64,000 bases of DNA from Platanthera guangdongensis (lineage: Eukaryota; Streptophyta; Magnoliopsida; Asparagales; Orchidaceae), in the NCBI GenBank assembly GCA_039583875.1, contig CM077149.1, forward strand, positions 19,295,194 to 19,359,193, in the 5' to 3' direction. Within the stretch, counting starts at the first letter, position 1, and every line of letters starts with the position of its first letter. A program made the position numbers and the translations under genes. This document shows, one piece after another, positions 10,964-22,055 of this stretch. The notes under the pieces are model-generated. The model had not been told where the DNA came from. It made no database searches and was given only the letters and a program-made list of their open reading frames with translations.

Positions 10964-13669
10964 TTACTTCTCTGATTTCTTTTGTTTTGGCTTGACTTCT
11001 GGTGCTTTTTCTCCTGCCTTCTTGAAAATGATTTCCCTATTGGGATCTGAAGCTTGAGCCTTGGTCATAGTCATGTCAGCTGCCCCTATAATGTTCAGTG
11101 AAGTGGCTCTGGGGACAACTGCTTCTGGGTGAAGATTCATGTATTCATCAACATTTAGTAGCTTGTTTGCTTTCCCAAATCTTTTCAGTTCATCTCTCCT
11201 GTACTGAGACATAGTGGTTAAACCTGTTGTGTCCTTGCCTTCAGCTTTAGCTTTATTGATTAGAGATAAGCCAATGATTTCTTGGAATCTTGCCATTCTG
11301 GCTGTATTGGCTATTTCTGGATCTTCAGGAGGGGAATACGGCCTTTCAGCTTCCTGTTTCTTAGATTCCTGGGGCTGCTGGTGTTGTTGTTGATGGTGTT
11401 GACTGCTTGAAGATGGTGGCCTTGACTGACTACTACCAGAGGATCTTCCTGATTGTCTCTGATAGGTTTGAATAGAAGCAGATCTTTGAGAGCTTGAGCC
11501 AGAGGCACCTGTTGCTGGAGGAGGAGGAGGAGGATCCTTTCTGTATATATGAACTGGGGGAGGAGAGTATCTCCTACTCCTCTTCCTCTCTTTTTGCTGG
11601 TTCTTATATAACCACATCCATGCAGGCATCCCTTTGTAAGGAGAAACATTATGCATAATATAATATGGAGTGTCTGCAGTGGGATTAGGCTTGGGAGCAG
11701 GAGGAGGAGGAGCCTTCCTTTTCTTAGAGAGCAACTTCTTTCTCTTTTTAGCAACCTCCTCATCTGATTCATCATCATCATCATCATCAGAACTTGAACT
11801 CTGAGGGTTATCATACAAAGCATTCAGCTTCCTCAGAGTGGCATCAGGAATGGTAAGAGGTTTGTCTTGAGGGGGAATAGAAGGTTCAGAGGGTGAAGGT
11901 ACAACAGTAGTAGAGGCAGAACTTGTAGCTGCTGCCTTGTTCTCTTCCTCAATGTCTGCCAGAATGAGCTCATCCAGATCAGGTATGGGAGAATCATCCA
12001 TGACAAAATCTGGGACAGGGTAGATTTCTGGGATAGACACAGAAGTTGGAATAGCAGAGGGAGCAGCAAAGGATGCACAAAGTTGCCTGGCAACTGCTGA
12101 ACTTGCTGGAGAGGTATACTGGACAATAGCCAAATATGGCTTAGCAGTCTCTACTGAAGGAAGTTTCAAATATACAGGATCAAAAATCTGAAGAATCTCA
12201 GATAAGCTGACTGTGGGATTTATAAGGAAATCACCAGCAGTTGTTATTGGATCTACTGACTCATCAAAGCTACTGTCAGTGTCCATGAATTGAATAAAGT
12301 CTATTGCTGTGTCTATGACTGTATCTGTAGTGTCAAAAACTGTATCTGCAGTATCTGTATCTGTATCAACTATATCCACTTCTGCAGCTGCTGCACCAGC
12401 TTCATCATGGAGCATCTCCCCCTGCCTGGGTTTAGGAGAACCTGAAGCCAGGCCCCTGAATGAAGAGGGGGCAGCAGAGAGGGCTTAGATTTTGGCAGAT
12501 AAGGAATCAATGGAAGTCACCTGAGGTGTAATGGCCTCTGTGATGAGAGATTTAATAAGAGGAGTCAGAAGAGAGATGAGGGTGAGAATGGTGGAAGAAT
12601 CCATAGGTGGAGAAAGAATAGTAGAGGAGGAGGGAAGAATATGTGGAGGGGATAAGGGAGGTAGAACAGGTTGTGGTTCAGTGGGTATGGTGTAGGAGGG
12701 AATAGAGAAAAGGTGTGGTGGAAGAGGGGATTGAGGAGGAGAGGGAATATGCATTTCAGTGGGGGAAACTGGAGGTGTATGCATATGGGTAAGAGCAGGC
12801 GGTGGAGATTTATGTTGAGGAGGAGTCAATTGAGGTGCAGGAGGAGTGGGAAGAGATTTGGTAGGGGGAATGACCTCTTCAGAGTCAGGGTGGGGAGTGA
12901 CCTTGACGGTCCTGGTACTCTCAGAAGCATTGATGGAGGAGGAGGAACCCTTGGAGGGTTTGGAGATTGTCCTCTCCCATCTGCCAAACAAGGCGCAGGT
13001 GAGGCGCTTGCTGGCGTTGATGAATGTGGTCGGGGAGACCAAACATTCACTGGCCTTTTCCTGGAGGAAAATTCCCAGGATTCTGTCGTAGCAGACTTCC
13101 TTCTTGCTAATCCTTTTCTTGATAAGGTTGAAGAAAACCATGCCCCAATCAACCTGACGCTTGTTGAGCACTGCGCACATGATTAGGAATTGATGGCGAG
13201 TGATGTAGTCGTGTGCCGAGTGCTTGCCCATTAGAATTTTCCCGACAATGTCAGCCAAAAACTGATAAGCGGCGGACAATTGTTTCTTCAGAAGCTTATT
13301 AGGGTTGTTGCCGGAGAAACCCATGACTTTCAGCATATCATTATATTCCTCAGCGTCCATTTCCAAGTTGTCTTCCCCATTTATCAGACCAAATATTTCA
13401 GAGATTACTGCTGGGGTCAGAGAAACGGCAGTGTTTCCAATTGTTCCTGTCAGATTTCCTTCTTCAGAAATTGCGGCAGAGTACACCCATTCTCTGATCT
13501 CGGTTGAGTGTAGCTTGATGTTGCGTGTCATGAAGTCCTTGAGATGCAGTTCTTCCAGTAATTCAAGGATATACAGAAAAATGGGATCGGAATGCTGGAA
13601 GGACTCAAAGTCCATTGAGAATGCTGCATCAAACTTCATTGCTGCAAGTGCTCCTGGAGGAATTGCCAT
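10964..13669 (-). pseudogene. envelope-like ORF of element C, one nonsense codon
   Basis: This is the extra gene of Sireviruses, placed downstream of pol; its function is not known. I start it at ATG 13669 (MAIPPGALAAMKFD), which matches the start in element D and lies 7 nt after a GCAG|GT acceptor-like site. The frame is open further upstream, but that part is spacer. The conserved N-terminal domain (about 220 residues) ends in INASKRLTCALFGRW and resembles what Pfam calls a putative plant transposon protein. A Pro/Ser-rich stretch follows, then an acidic Asp/Thr-rich and basic region and a conserved tail (LHPEAVVPRA ... DPNREI). A single in-frame TAA at 12485-12487 splits an otherwise continuous ~900-codon frame. 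No signal peptide or membrane segment is apparent from the true start. Confidence 0.8.
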
Positions 13670-13675
13670 TGATGA

Positions 13676-13692
13676 CCTGCAAAGAAAATTAC
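13676..13692 (-). promoter_or_regulatory. putative 3' splice site before the envelope-like ORF of C
   Basis: The minus strand reads TAATTTTCTTTGCAG|GT, a T-rich tract followed by GCAG, with the cut between 13677 and 13676 and the ATG 7 nt downstream. Element D has the same arrangement. Inference: the envelope-like protein is made from a spliced subgenomic RNA. The donor is unknown. Confidence 0.5.
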
Positions 13693-13774
13693 AGAGAAAC
13701 CGGCGATCAAGAGCAAAGGAACTGAAAGTGCGGGACGGAGGTCGAAGAAAACTTAGATATAGGATTTTTAGAAT

Positions 13775-14058
13775 ATGAATCGACAAGCTCCGTTCCACGA
13801 AAAAGAAACAGATCTTCAAACTGAGATCGACGAAATAAGATATAGGAGAGTAGTTCGTCGAACCCATTCAGAAGAGTTGAAAACAGTTCGTCGAACCCAG
13901 TTCGACGAAATGGTTTCTGAAACAAGGTTCGTCGATCTCCAGTCGACGAAAATTGTTTCCACACAGAGAATTCGTCGATCTCCGTTCGACGAGAATCTCT
14001 CAAACTTTCCCTAATTCATCGAACTTCGTTCGACGAACTCTGGAAAATTCGTCGAATG
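13775..14058. repeat. palindromes in the pol-env spacer of C
   Basis: Pairs such as TTCGTCGAACCCAGTTCGAC and TTCGTCGATCTCC/GTTCGACGA recur about every 40-50 bp between the pol stop (14069) and the envelope-like start. The TTCGTCGA arm is the same word as in C's own LTR. Confidence 0.85.
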
Positions 14059-14068
14059 CAGACAGAAA

Positions 14069-17000
14069 TTAATTTAACTCTTCTCCATCAATCATTCCCA
14101 GTTGATTTATAAAGAACAGATGGGTTTTCTCATCCAAGGGCTTGGTGAAGATATCTGCTCTCTGTAGATCAGTAGGAATGTGGATCAAGTTAATTTTCTT
14201 TTTGTCCACATTATCTCTAATGAAATGATGTCTTATTTCAATATGTTTAGTCCTAGAATGATGAACTGGATTCTGTGCTATAGCAATAACACTAGTATTA
14301 TCACAAAATAAGGTTGAATTATTTAAGTTGATACCATAGTCTAGGAGTTGGTTTTGTATCCATAGCATCTGTGAGCAGCAGCTGCCAGCAGCCATATACT
14401 CTGCCTCAGCAGTTGATGTAGACACAGATGTCTGCTTTTTGCAAAACCAAGAGACAAGTCTCATACCCAGGAACTGGCAAGTTCCAGAGGTACTTTTCCT
14501 GTCCACCCTGCATCCAGCATAGTCAGCATCTGAGTATCCAGTTAACTCAAATTCTGACTCTGCAGGATACCAGAGTCCTAAACTAGGACAACTCTTTATA
14601 TATATCAAAATCCTTTTTAGAAAAATAAGGTGAGATTCTTTAGGATTCACTTGGAATCTGGCACAAAGACATGTGGCAAACATTATGTCAGGCCTGCTAG
14701 CTGTTAAGTATAATAGGGATCCAACAATTGCCCTATAAAGTTTCTGATCTACAGGTTTCCCTGCTGCATCAGAATCCACAACAACATTTGTAGACATAGG
14801 TGTTTTCATTCCTGAAGCATCACCCATCCCAAACTTTTTAATAAGCTCTTTGGCATACTTAGATTGGGAGAGGAAGATACCATCAGGGAGCTGCTTCACT
14901 TGGAGACCAAGGAAGTAGGAAAGCTCACCCATGCTACTCATCTCAAATTTGGAATGCATGAGATCAGCAAACCTCTGGCACAATTTGGGATTAGTAGACC
15001 CAAAAATAATGTCATCCACATATATTTGTACCAATAAGATTTGGTGCTTATGATGTTTAGTGAAAAGGGTTTTATCTATGGTTCCTCTTGTAAATTTATG
15101 CTCTAAAAGAAAGCTAGCTAGGGTCTCATACCAAGCTCTTGGAGCTTACTTTAAACTATAGAGAGCTTTATACAACTTGTAAACATAAGAGGGTTTAGTT
15201 AGAGAGATAAAACCTGGAGGTTGTTCTACATAAACCTCTTCTTGAAGTACACCATTCAGAAAGGCACTCTTAACATCCATCTGGAATACCCTGAACTTTT
15301 TGTATGCTGCATAGGCTAGAAATATTCTAATGGCCTCCAACCTTGCCACATGGGCAAAGGTTTGGTCATAGTCTATTCCTTCTTCCTACCTATATCCTTG
15401 GGCAACCAGTCTAGCCTTGTTCCTTACTATGTTCCCTTGTGCATCTAATTTGTTCCTATAGACCCATTTGGTTCTAATAACTGGGTAGTTATGGGGTCTT
15501 GGAACCAAATCCCAAACTCTACATCTCTCAAACTGATTTAGTTCCTCTTACATTGCAAGAATCCAGTGGGGATCTTGCTCAGCTTCATGGATGGTGAGAG
15601 GTTCAATTTGAGAGAGAAAACAGGCATGCATCAAGTCTTGATTGAGCTGATGTCTTGTCTGTACACCAACTGAAATGTCCCCAATCACTTGAGATCTGGG
15701 GTGATCTCTAAGTGTGACAAGATCAGTTTGTGGAGTTGGTTGAGCAACAGCTTCTACAAATAATTCCTATTGGGGAATGGTGTTGGCTGTTGATAGAAGT
15801 TCAATTACTTCCTCTTGAATTTCTTCTTCACTATCTTCAGCAGCCTGTGGTGTGGGATGAGTTGGAACCTCTTGGGTAAGGTTTAGTCCATCCATAGACT
15901 CACACATTGGTGAAACCTGCAAAGGACTATTGGTAGAAATGTCTTTCTCCTTATAAGACATGTTAGCTTCATTAAAAGACACATGGACAGATTCTTCAAT
16001 TTTAAGGGATAATTTATTGAAAACCCTATAGGCCTTGCTTACTTGGGAATATCCTAGAAAAATCCCTTCTTCAGCCTTAGCCTCAAATTTTCTGATGTAC
16101 CTTTTATTATTAATGTGGATGTAACATATGCAACCAAATACTTTAAAGTAAGTGATTTTAGGTTTCTTTTCTTTAAGTAATTCATAGGGGGTCTTGTGTT
16201 TTAGTTTATGTATAAGACATCTGTTCAGGACATAGTTAGCTGTGTTTACAGCTTCTGCCCAAAAGGATAGAGGCATGTAGGCATCTGCTAACAATGTACC
16301 TGCAGCTTCAATGAGTGTCCTATTTTTCCTTTCAGCAACCCCATTTTGTTGGGGAGATCTAGGAGCTGAGAAGCACTGCCTGATACCTTCCTTCTCACAG
16401 AACTCATGCATAAGAAGAGACTCAAACTCTGTGCCATGATCAATTCTGATCAATGCAACATGTGTAGAGAACTCAATCTGTATGGTCCTGAGAAAATCTG
16501 TAAGAACTTTGAATGTATCTGACTTAGCTCTCAGGAAGGCTACCCAACTGAATCTGGAGAAATCATCAACAATAACTAAGGTGTAAGACTTCCCTCCTAG
16601 GCTTTGTACTGCAATGGGTCCAAAAAGATCCACATGAAGCAGATACAATATCCTAGGTGAATCACTTTTATTAATGGATTTAAAGCTAGTTTTAGTTTAC
16701 TTGCCTAGTTGACAAGCCCTGCATAAGCTTTCCTTCTTGTAGTGACCAGAAGGTAAACCTCTAACAAGGTTGTCTTTAGATAACCTAGATATGTTCTTAA
16801 GATTTACATGTCCTAGCCTTTTGTGCCATAACTCATTTTGGTTACTAGTGATATTGAGTAAACAAATATCAGTTGTGGCAGAAATGAAATCTACTAAATA
16901 TATGTTTCCTTGTCTAAGTCCAATTAAAATAGTTTGGTTTTTATCATTTATAATAGAACAAGAGGTAGAGTTGAAATGTATCGGATAACCTTCATCACAT

Positions 17001-17254
17001 AATTGACTTATGGATATAAGGTTATGTTTAAGTCCTCTTACATATGTCACCTTTTTGAAGGTCACTGCTCCAATGCTTACTCTTCCATATCCCTCTGACT
17101 GACCACTCTTTGCGTCTCCAAATATCACCTTTGGTCCTAGCTTGGATTTATAGTTGGTGAGATTTGCTTTGCTGCCAGTCATGTGCTTGGAGCAGCCACT
17201 ATCCAGGTACCATGTCTGACTTAGCCTTGGACAGTTCTTCACCTGTACCTGCAT
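14069..17254 (-). pseudogene. pol: copia pol (PR-INT-RT-RNaseH) of element C, five nonsense codons
   Basis: One reading frame throughout, about 1,060 codons, with no frameshift. Order: protease with [10 protein letters not shown] (about 17185-17215), pre-integrase zinc finger (HKRLGH ... CRACQLGK), integrase ([28 protein letters not shown]), linker, RT with YVDD (about 15018-15029) and RNase H to the stop at 14069. It is broken by TAA 16697-16699, TAG 15767-15769, TAA 15548-15550, TAG 15386-15388 and TAA 15146-15148. Four of the five fall where element D has a Gln codon. The frame is +1 relative to gag and starts at a GCAG|GT site (17252-17247). Confidence 0.9.
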
Positions 17255-17270
17255 CAGAAAATAAAGCTCA
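17247..17270 (-). promoter_or_regulatory. gag/pol junction of C: stop, T-rich spacer, GCAG|GT
   Basis: The ancestral gag stop TGA (17270-17268) is followed by 15 nt of T-rich sequence and then GCA GGT in the gag frame. Pol reads CAG GTA, one base further on (+1). The same phase is kept in B, D and E. It could be a splice acceptor or another expression signal. Confidence 0.5.
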
Positions 17271-17390
17271 ATTGTTCTTGACCCAGGTTACCTTGGGTCC
17301 TTGGTTTGGTTGAAAAAAAAAACTAGAAATGACTGATAATGCAGGTTGAGATTAATACCCTAGTGGGTGATATCTCCTAGGTGGAATTAT

Positions 17391-19391
17391 CTAATCAACT
17401 ACTGGATTAAATGCCTTGTTAGCTGTTTTAACATTTCTATAGGAGAAATTATTTATGTTTGGTCGTTCTGGGATCGAAGAATTATTGTAAGTTCGTCGAC
17501 CAGAGTTCGACGAATGGGGTTGAGGTCGTCGACCTCCACTCAGAGAATGACCATGGTCATTTTCTGCGTCCCATATTCGTCGACCTCTGCTCGACGAACC
17601 ATACACAGTTCGTCGATCGCAGTAAGACGAATAATTATTTCTGAAGTTTGTGTTCAACGTTCGTCGATCGGGGTTCGACGATCTTGCAGGATTTCGTCGA
17701 TCTAAGTTCGACGAATTTTGCTGAACTTGGTTTTTGACAGCTTTCTTCTGTTTTCTGTTGCTATTGTCTATGGGATTTGACTTGTTTTCTGATCTGAGTT
17801 TTTCAGTTAGTTTCTCTTTTCCTTTAGCAGTGATAAACTTTATGGGAGTAGAAAGTATATTCTTCTTTATTATGAGGGGTAAACCTGATGAAGCACCCAA
17901 GCCCAGCCTGCCATTTAATCTGGCATTTACTGTGCTTTTGATATCCATCAGCTTGAGGCTTCTACCATTGAGAGATTGCTCAAGTTGTTTTGCCTCACAT
18001 AATTCAGATTTTAATTTGATTATCTGTTCATTAGCTAGAGTCAATTGGTCAGTTAGTTTTCTGTTTTCTGTGCTGACAGATTCTAGATTTTCTAGTCTAG
18101 TTCTCAGGGTTTTTATCTCTTTCTCCGAGTTTATTAAATCCATGCACATAGTTTTAAATTCTACTTTAAACACATCAGAATTGAAATCAAAACTAGAAAT
18201 CACCTGATCAGCCTCTGAGTCTGAGGCACCTTCATCTTTAGAGTCCTCTTCTGATCCATAGTTGCTTCTGGAGGCATCTATTGCCATTAGGCACACTTCC
18301 TTGGATCTGGCTTCTTCCTCTTCTTCACTGGAGCTAGAGGAGGATGTTTCCTCTTCTGTGTCACTCCAGAACTCAGCAACAAATCCTTTGTCCTTCCTTT
18401 TATACTTGTTGGAGGAGGGTCTGCTGCTTTGTTTTCTTCTAGAATCCTTGTCCCTGCCCTTATCCTTTTTCTGATTTTCTGGGCATTCTGAAATATAGTG
18501 CCCTGGCTTTCTGCAACCAAAACATACAACCTCCTTAGTTGGTGTCTTGTCATATTTGGGTTTATCATCCTGCCTGGATGATTTTCTTCTAAAATCCTTT
18601 CTTGCCATTTTGTAGAATCTTTTGGCAAAGAGGCTCATTAACTCTTCATTGGAGGTAGATGTTTCACTGTCTTCAGAAGCTTTGAGAGCCAAGCTGTGCT
18701 CCTTCCTAACAGGTGTAGTTGCCTTCTGTTCTGCTGTCTCTCTTGATTTGACAAGCTGCTCATATGACTTCAGCTTGCCTAGCAGAGATTCTATTGAGAT
18801 CTCATTGAGGATTCTGGCTTCTTTGATTGGCCAGATTCTGGAGTCCCATGAACTGGGAAAGCACATCAGTATCTTATCATTCACCTCAGTTAAGGTGATG
18901 TCCTTGTCCAGAGTCTTGAGTTCACTAATGATTGAACTTAATCTATTGTACATCTCAGCCACTGATTCTGTCTCATCCTGTTTGAAATTCTCATAGAGAG
19001 AAATAAGACTGGATCTCCTATCCTTTCTTTCATCAGCTGAGCCTGCTACCATTTGATTGAGAGAGTCCCAAATGGCCTTGGCTGAGGTGCACTCAGCCAC
19101 CTTCTGAAATATGTCATCTGACATTGTTTGGGCCAGAATATTCATAGCCTTTGCATCAGCCATCTTAGCTTTCTTATAGGCTTCAGTGTTGTCTGGAGGT
19201 GGTACTGCACTCAGATTAGTTGATGTGCTGGCAAAAGTTGTAGGGGCTGGAGGAACACCTGTTGAGATGACAGAGAAAATATCCTCATCAATGGAGTTCA
19301 TATATAATCTGATTCTTGCCTTCCAGATGGCAAACTTGTTAAGATTGCACACTGGAGGTCTGATGCTTGTATAATCCTTGTTTTGGGCCAT
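17391..19391 (-). CDS. gag: Gag of element C (666 aa, shortened C-terminus)
   Basis: Capsid/nucleocapsid protein expected to form cytoplasmic particles and bind element RNA. ATG 19391 follows the primer site by about 120 bp. Residues ~1-220 are the copia Gag core ([33 protein letters not shown]). One CX2CX4HX4C knuckle, [14 protein letters not shown], lies at ~290-303. An acidic Ser-rich section follows, then a coiled coil (~400-485), then an Arg-rich repeat region (~555-650) built from SSNxDRRT/GRRT units. Compared with D it stops early: TAG at 17391-17393 comes about 40 codons before the conserved tail (GPKVTWVKN, stop at 17268-17270), so it has probably lost its end. It may still be largely functional as a particle protein. 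Confidence 0.88.
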   Translation of the reverse strand: MAQNKDYTSIRPPVCNLNKFAIWKARIRLYMNSIDEDIFSVISTGVPPAPTTFASTSTNLSAVPPPDNTEAYKKAKMADAKAMNILAQTMSDDIFQKVAECTSAKAIWDSLNQMVAGSADERKDRRSSLISLYENFKQDETESVAEMYNRLSSIISELKTLDKDITLTEVNDKILMCFPSSWDSRIWPIKEARILNEISIESLLGKLKSYEQLVKSRETAEQKATTPVRKEHSLALKASEDSETSTSNEELMSLFAKRFYKMARKDFRRKSSRQDDKPKYDKTPTKEVVCFGCRKPGHYISECPENQKKDKGRDKDSRRKQSSRPSSNKYKRKDKGFVAEFWSDTEEETSSSSSSEEEEEARSKEVCLMAIDASRSNYGSEEDSKDEGASDSEADQVISSFDFNSDVFKVEFKTMCMDLINSEKEIKTLRTRLENLESVSTENRKLTDQLTLANEQIIKLKSELCEAKQLEQSLNGRSLKLMDIKSTVNARLNGRLGLGASSGLPLIIKKNILSTPIKFITAKGKEKLTEKLRSENKSNPIDNSNRKQKKAVKNQVQQNSSNLDRRNPARSSNPDRRTLNTNFRNNYSSYCDRRTVYGSSSRGRRIWDAENDHGHSLSGGRRPQPHSSNSGRRTYNNSSIPERPNINNFSYRNVKTANKAFNPVVD
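17490..17715. repeat. palindromes inside gag of C
   Basis: TTCGTCGACCAGAGTTCGAC, TTCGTCGACCTC, TTCGTCGATCGGGGTTCGAC and similar words sit inside the coding frame. On the coding strand they translate as SSNxDRRT-like units. The word matches the LTR and spacer palindromes of the same element. Confidence 0.85.
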
Positions 19392-19507
19392 GTCTTTGAG
19401 AACAAAATCTAGTAACCGAATAAAAACAAAGAGATCTAACTAAGGGATCTTTGGGTTCAGGTGTTAGCCTGTACAACCAGTCAGGTATGGTATGTTTAAC
19501 CAACCTC

Positions 19508-19519
19508 GCTTTGATACCA
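19508..19519 (-). other. primer binding site of element C
   Basis: The minus strand reads TGGTATCAAAGC two bases after the LTR end. This is the usual plant copia site complementary to the 3' end of initiator-Met tRNA, with one A where D has G. Confidence 0.88.
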
Positions 19520-19521
19520 AT

Positions 19522-20314
19522 TGAAAGTGCAGTTAGATCTGATATACTCTAGAGGGGGGGGGGGGGAGGGTGAATAGAGTGTATGGTGATTTTAAAACTT
19601 TTACAACTGCTGTTGTATTTTAGATGTGTGTGTGTGTGCAGCAAATACAATAAATCAGAAAGCAGCAAAAGACTAATCACAACACAATCACAGAGCAAGG
19701 CCAGAAAACAAAAGGAAAAGAAAACAACCAGACGACACAAGAATTTTATAGTGGTTCCCCAAATTTGGGTAGTCCACTCTTCTACCACTCTGGTAGGAAT
19801 CCACTGCAGGAAGGGGTTGATCAGGTGTCCTGGCACCAATGGGGTTTTGATCAGGTTCCCAAAAACCAAACCCTCAAGTCTTTTGGTAGGAGACTTGCAA
19901 CCAGAATAATTTTGAAGGGAATTAAAACCCTGTACAGAGGTGGAGTGAGAGGGTGATGAGGTCTTCTCTTTCTCAAGTCAACTGAGAAGACTTGTGGATG
20001 TTGTTTAGCAGCTTTGCTCCCCCTGAGATGTAGAATGGTTCAGGAAGAATACTGGAGCACTGTTTCAGGGTGATAGGTCTTCAAAGACCTAGACTTCCAG
20101 GTCCAGAGAAATTCTTCAGGAACTTCTTGCAACTGATATGAATGTATTGTTATGAAGTTCTCCTGAGTAAGAGCAGATGAAGAAGACTCTTGATATTGAT
20201 GTAATGTTCTTCTTCTTCTTCTAGATCAATTTCTCTCTGGGCCAAGAATGAAATCCTTTTCTTGTGTTGTCTGAATCACTGCCTGTCTTCTTCTTGTTAT
20301 TGACTGGTGTTGTG
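19522..20314 (-). repeat. 5' LTR of element C, segment next to gag
   Basis: Starts TGAAAGTGCAG and matches 8805 onward, including a longer G-run (13 G, 19554-19566) and the TGGTTCCCCAAAT block. It ends at the D insertion, where 20310-20314 is the TTGTG duplication. The LTR resumes at 32497. Confidence 0.92.
20310..20314. repeat. target-site duplication of element D (TTGTG), left copy
   Basis: TTGTG at 20310-20314 is repeated at 32492-32496 around element D. The uninterrupted LTR of C at about 9584-9592 has the single, unduplicated version (GGTGTTGTGTACT). Confidence 0.95.
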
Positions 20315-21874
20315 TGAAAGGGGAAACTAGATCTGATATACTCTAAAGGGGGGGGGGGGTGAATAGAGTATATGGTGCTTTTTAAAATTCAAAGAAGAAC
20401 TTTTGCAAAGCTTTACAACAGTTGTTGTAATGAGTGTAAGCAGGGAAGCAGAAATAAAACTAAGCTATGCAGAAATTAAGCACAAGAAAATCTAGGCCAG
20501 AAACAAACAAAAAACATGCAAAACCAGATGACACAAGGGATTATAGTGGTTCCCCAACTTGGGTACATCCACTCTTCTACCACCCTAGGTAGGAATCCAC
20601 TGCAGGATGAGTTGATCAGGTGTCCTGGGCACCAATGAGCTTTTGATAAGGTGCTCAAAAACCAAATCAGATTTTTTGATCAGGTGTCTTGCCACCAATG
20701 AGCTTTTGACAAGGTGCTCAAAAACCAGATTCAAACTTTTGAAGGGAGTTTGAAAAACCCTTTACAGAATGGGGGTGAGAGAGTGATGGCAGTCTTCTCT
20801 TTCTCAAGCAACTGAGAAGACTATGTGGATTCAGTGATGTTTGTCAAAGCTCCCCCTGAGTCCTTGAAATCTTCAGGAAGATGAGCTTTGCTGAGGGTGA
20901 TAGGCCTTCAAAGATAGATCTCCAGCAAGAGATGATTTCAGCAAGCTGAAATGTTGAGTGTCTGGAGTCTTGAGATGATGTTGGCCTTGAACACTTGAGA
21001 GCTGAAGAGATCTGAAGAATGTTTGAAAGCTTGATCTCTTCTTGATGAGTGTTCTTCAGAATTCTTGTTGACAGAAGATTGAGAGAGTCTCTGTGTATTT
21101 TTTGTTGTGTCCTCTACTTGTGTCAATCTCTATATTTCTTCTGTTATTTCTTGTCTGTCTATATCTGATTCAAAATCATTCTCTTTTATTCTCTGAGTCT
21201 GAATAGAAAATTGCTCTGTCAAAGATAGCCGTTGGTCTGAATTAATTACAGCCTTAATTGCATAATATGTTCTGAAGGAAAGTCCACTGATTTATTCCTT
21301 GAAAAATCCCTTGAAACTTGCTCCAGAAGTAAATGAAAACGGCTGGCAGATCTTCTGAATTAAATGCAGAATAACTTCTATCTGATTTGAATTTGAATTC
21401 TGAAGGATAACTGAAATCGTCGAACTGAGCTCTGCTATCGTCGAGCTGAGCTCAGCGAATTGGAAAATCCAAGCAGCAAATAAATCGTCGATCTGAGCTC
21501 AAAGATCGTCGAACTGAGCTCAGAGATAAGGATCCAGTGCAGAGCCAAAATCGTCGACCTGAGCTCAGCGATCGTCGAATGGAGTTCGACGATATTGAGA
21601 AGGTTGAGCTCAGCGATCGTCGAATAGAGCTCGACGATCTGTCAACAGTTGAGCTAGACGATCGTCGACCGGAGTTCGACGAAACGTCGTGCTGAGCTCG
21701 ACGATTTGGACTTAGTCTCCAGAAAAACTTGGGTCTTCAGAGAAGCTTCCAAACCTAGACTACTGATCCTTAGACTCAATTCTAATTGACCTATAAAGCT
21801 ATACAGAAGGTCAAAACACAGAATCCTAGAGACATAGTGATCCTGACCCAAATTAGTAATAGGGTGTTCCAACA
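20315..21874 (-). repeat. 3' LTR of element D (1,560 bp)
   Basis: TGAAAGGGGAAAC... to ...GGTGTTCCAACA. It has 12 G at 20348-20359, the TGGTTCCCCAACTT block at 20549, AT-rich GAAATATAGAG (minus strand, about 21130) as a weak promoter candidate, and the palindrome array at 21415-21705. It matches 30934-32491 almost base for base. Confidence 0.95.
21415..21705. repeat. palindrome array in LTR of D (ATCGTCGA/TCGACGAT with GAGCTC)
   Basis: About a dozen words such as ATCGTCGAACTGAGCTC and GAGTTCGACGAT. TCGTCGA and GAGCTC alternate, giving nested inverted repeats. The second copy lies at 32030-32325 in the 5' LTR. Confidence 0.9.
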
Positions 21875-22055
21875 ATCTCCCCCTATTTGGGTTAGGAAAA
21901 CTATTTACAGACTTTGAAAATCAAACAATCATCATACAGTCAGAAAAACATAAAAACAATAATAACAAGACACAGAGCAGAACCATCACAGAGATATATA
22001 TATATGTGTTATCCAGATAGCAGTTAGAAGAACCAAAAGTTGTCACCTTACAGAG
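21875..22055 (-). other. polypurine tract and 3' untranslated region of D
   Basis: The minus strand reads CAAATAGGGGGAGA immediately before the LTR start TGTTGGAAC. The remaining ~165 bp show nothing beyond a short TA run near 21995. Confidence 0.88.

Noticed and set aside
12671..13186. 171-codon plus-strand frame, and similar ones at 24052-24441
   Set aside because: Antisense shadows of the envelope-like genes, caused by their Pro/Ser-rich codons.
13670..13867. Hydrophobic N-terminal extension (CFFF, ILYLSFL) as a signal peptide or membrane anchor of the C envelope-like protein
   Set aside because: It lies upstream of the acceptor-like site and of the start shared with D, and is spacer sequence, so it is probably not translated.
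19508..19519. tRNA gene fragment
   Set aside because: The match is only the 12-nt primer site next to the LTR; no clover-leaf sequence is present.
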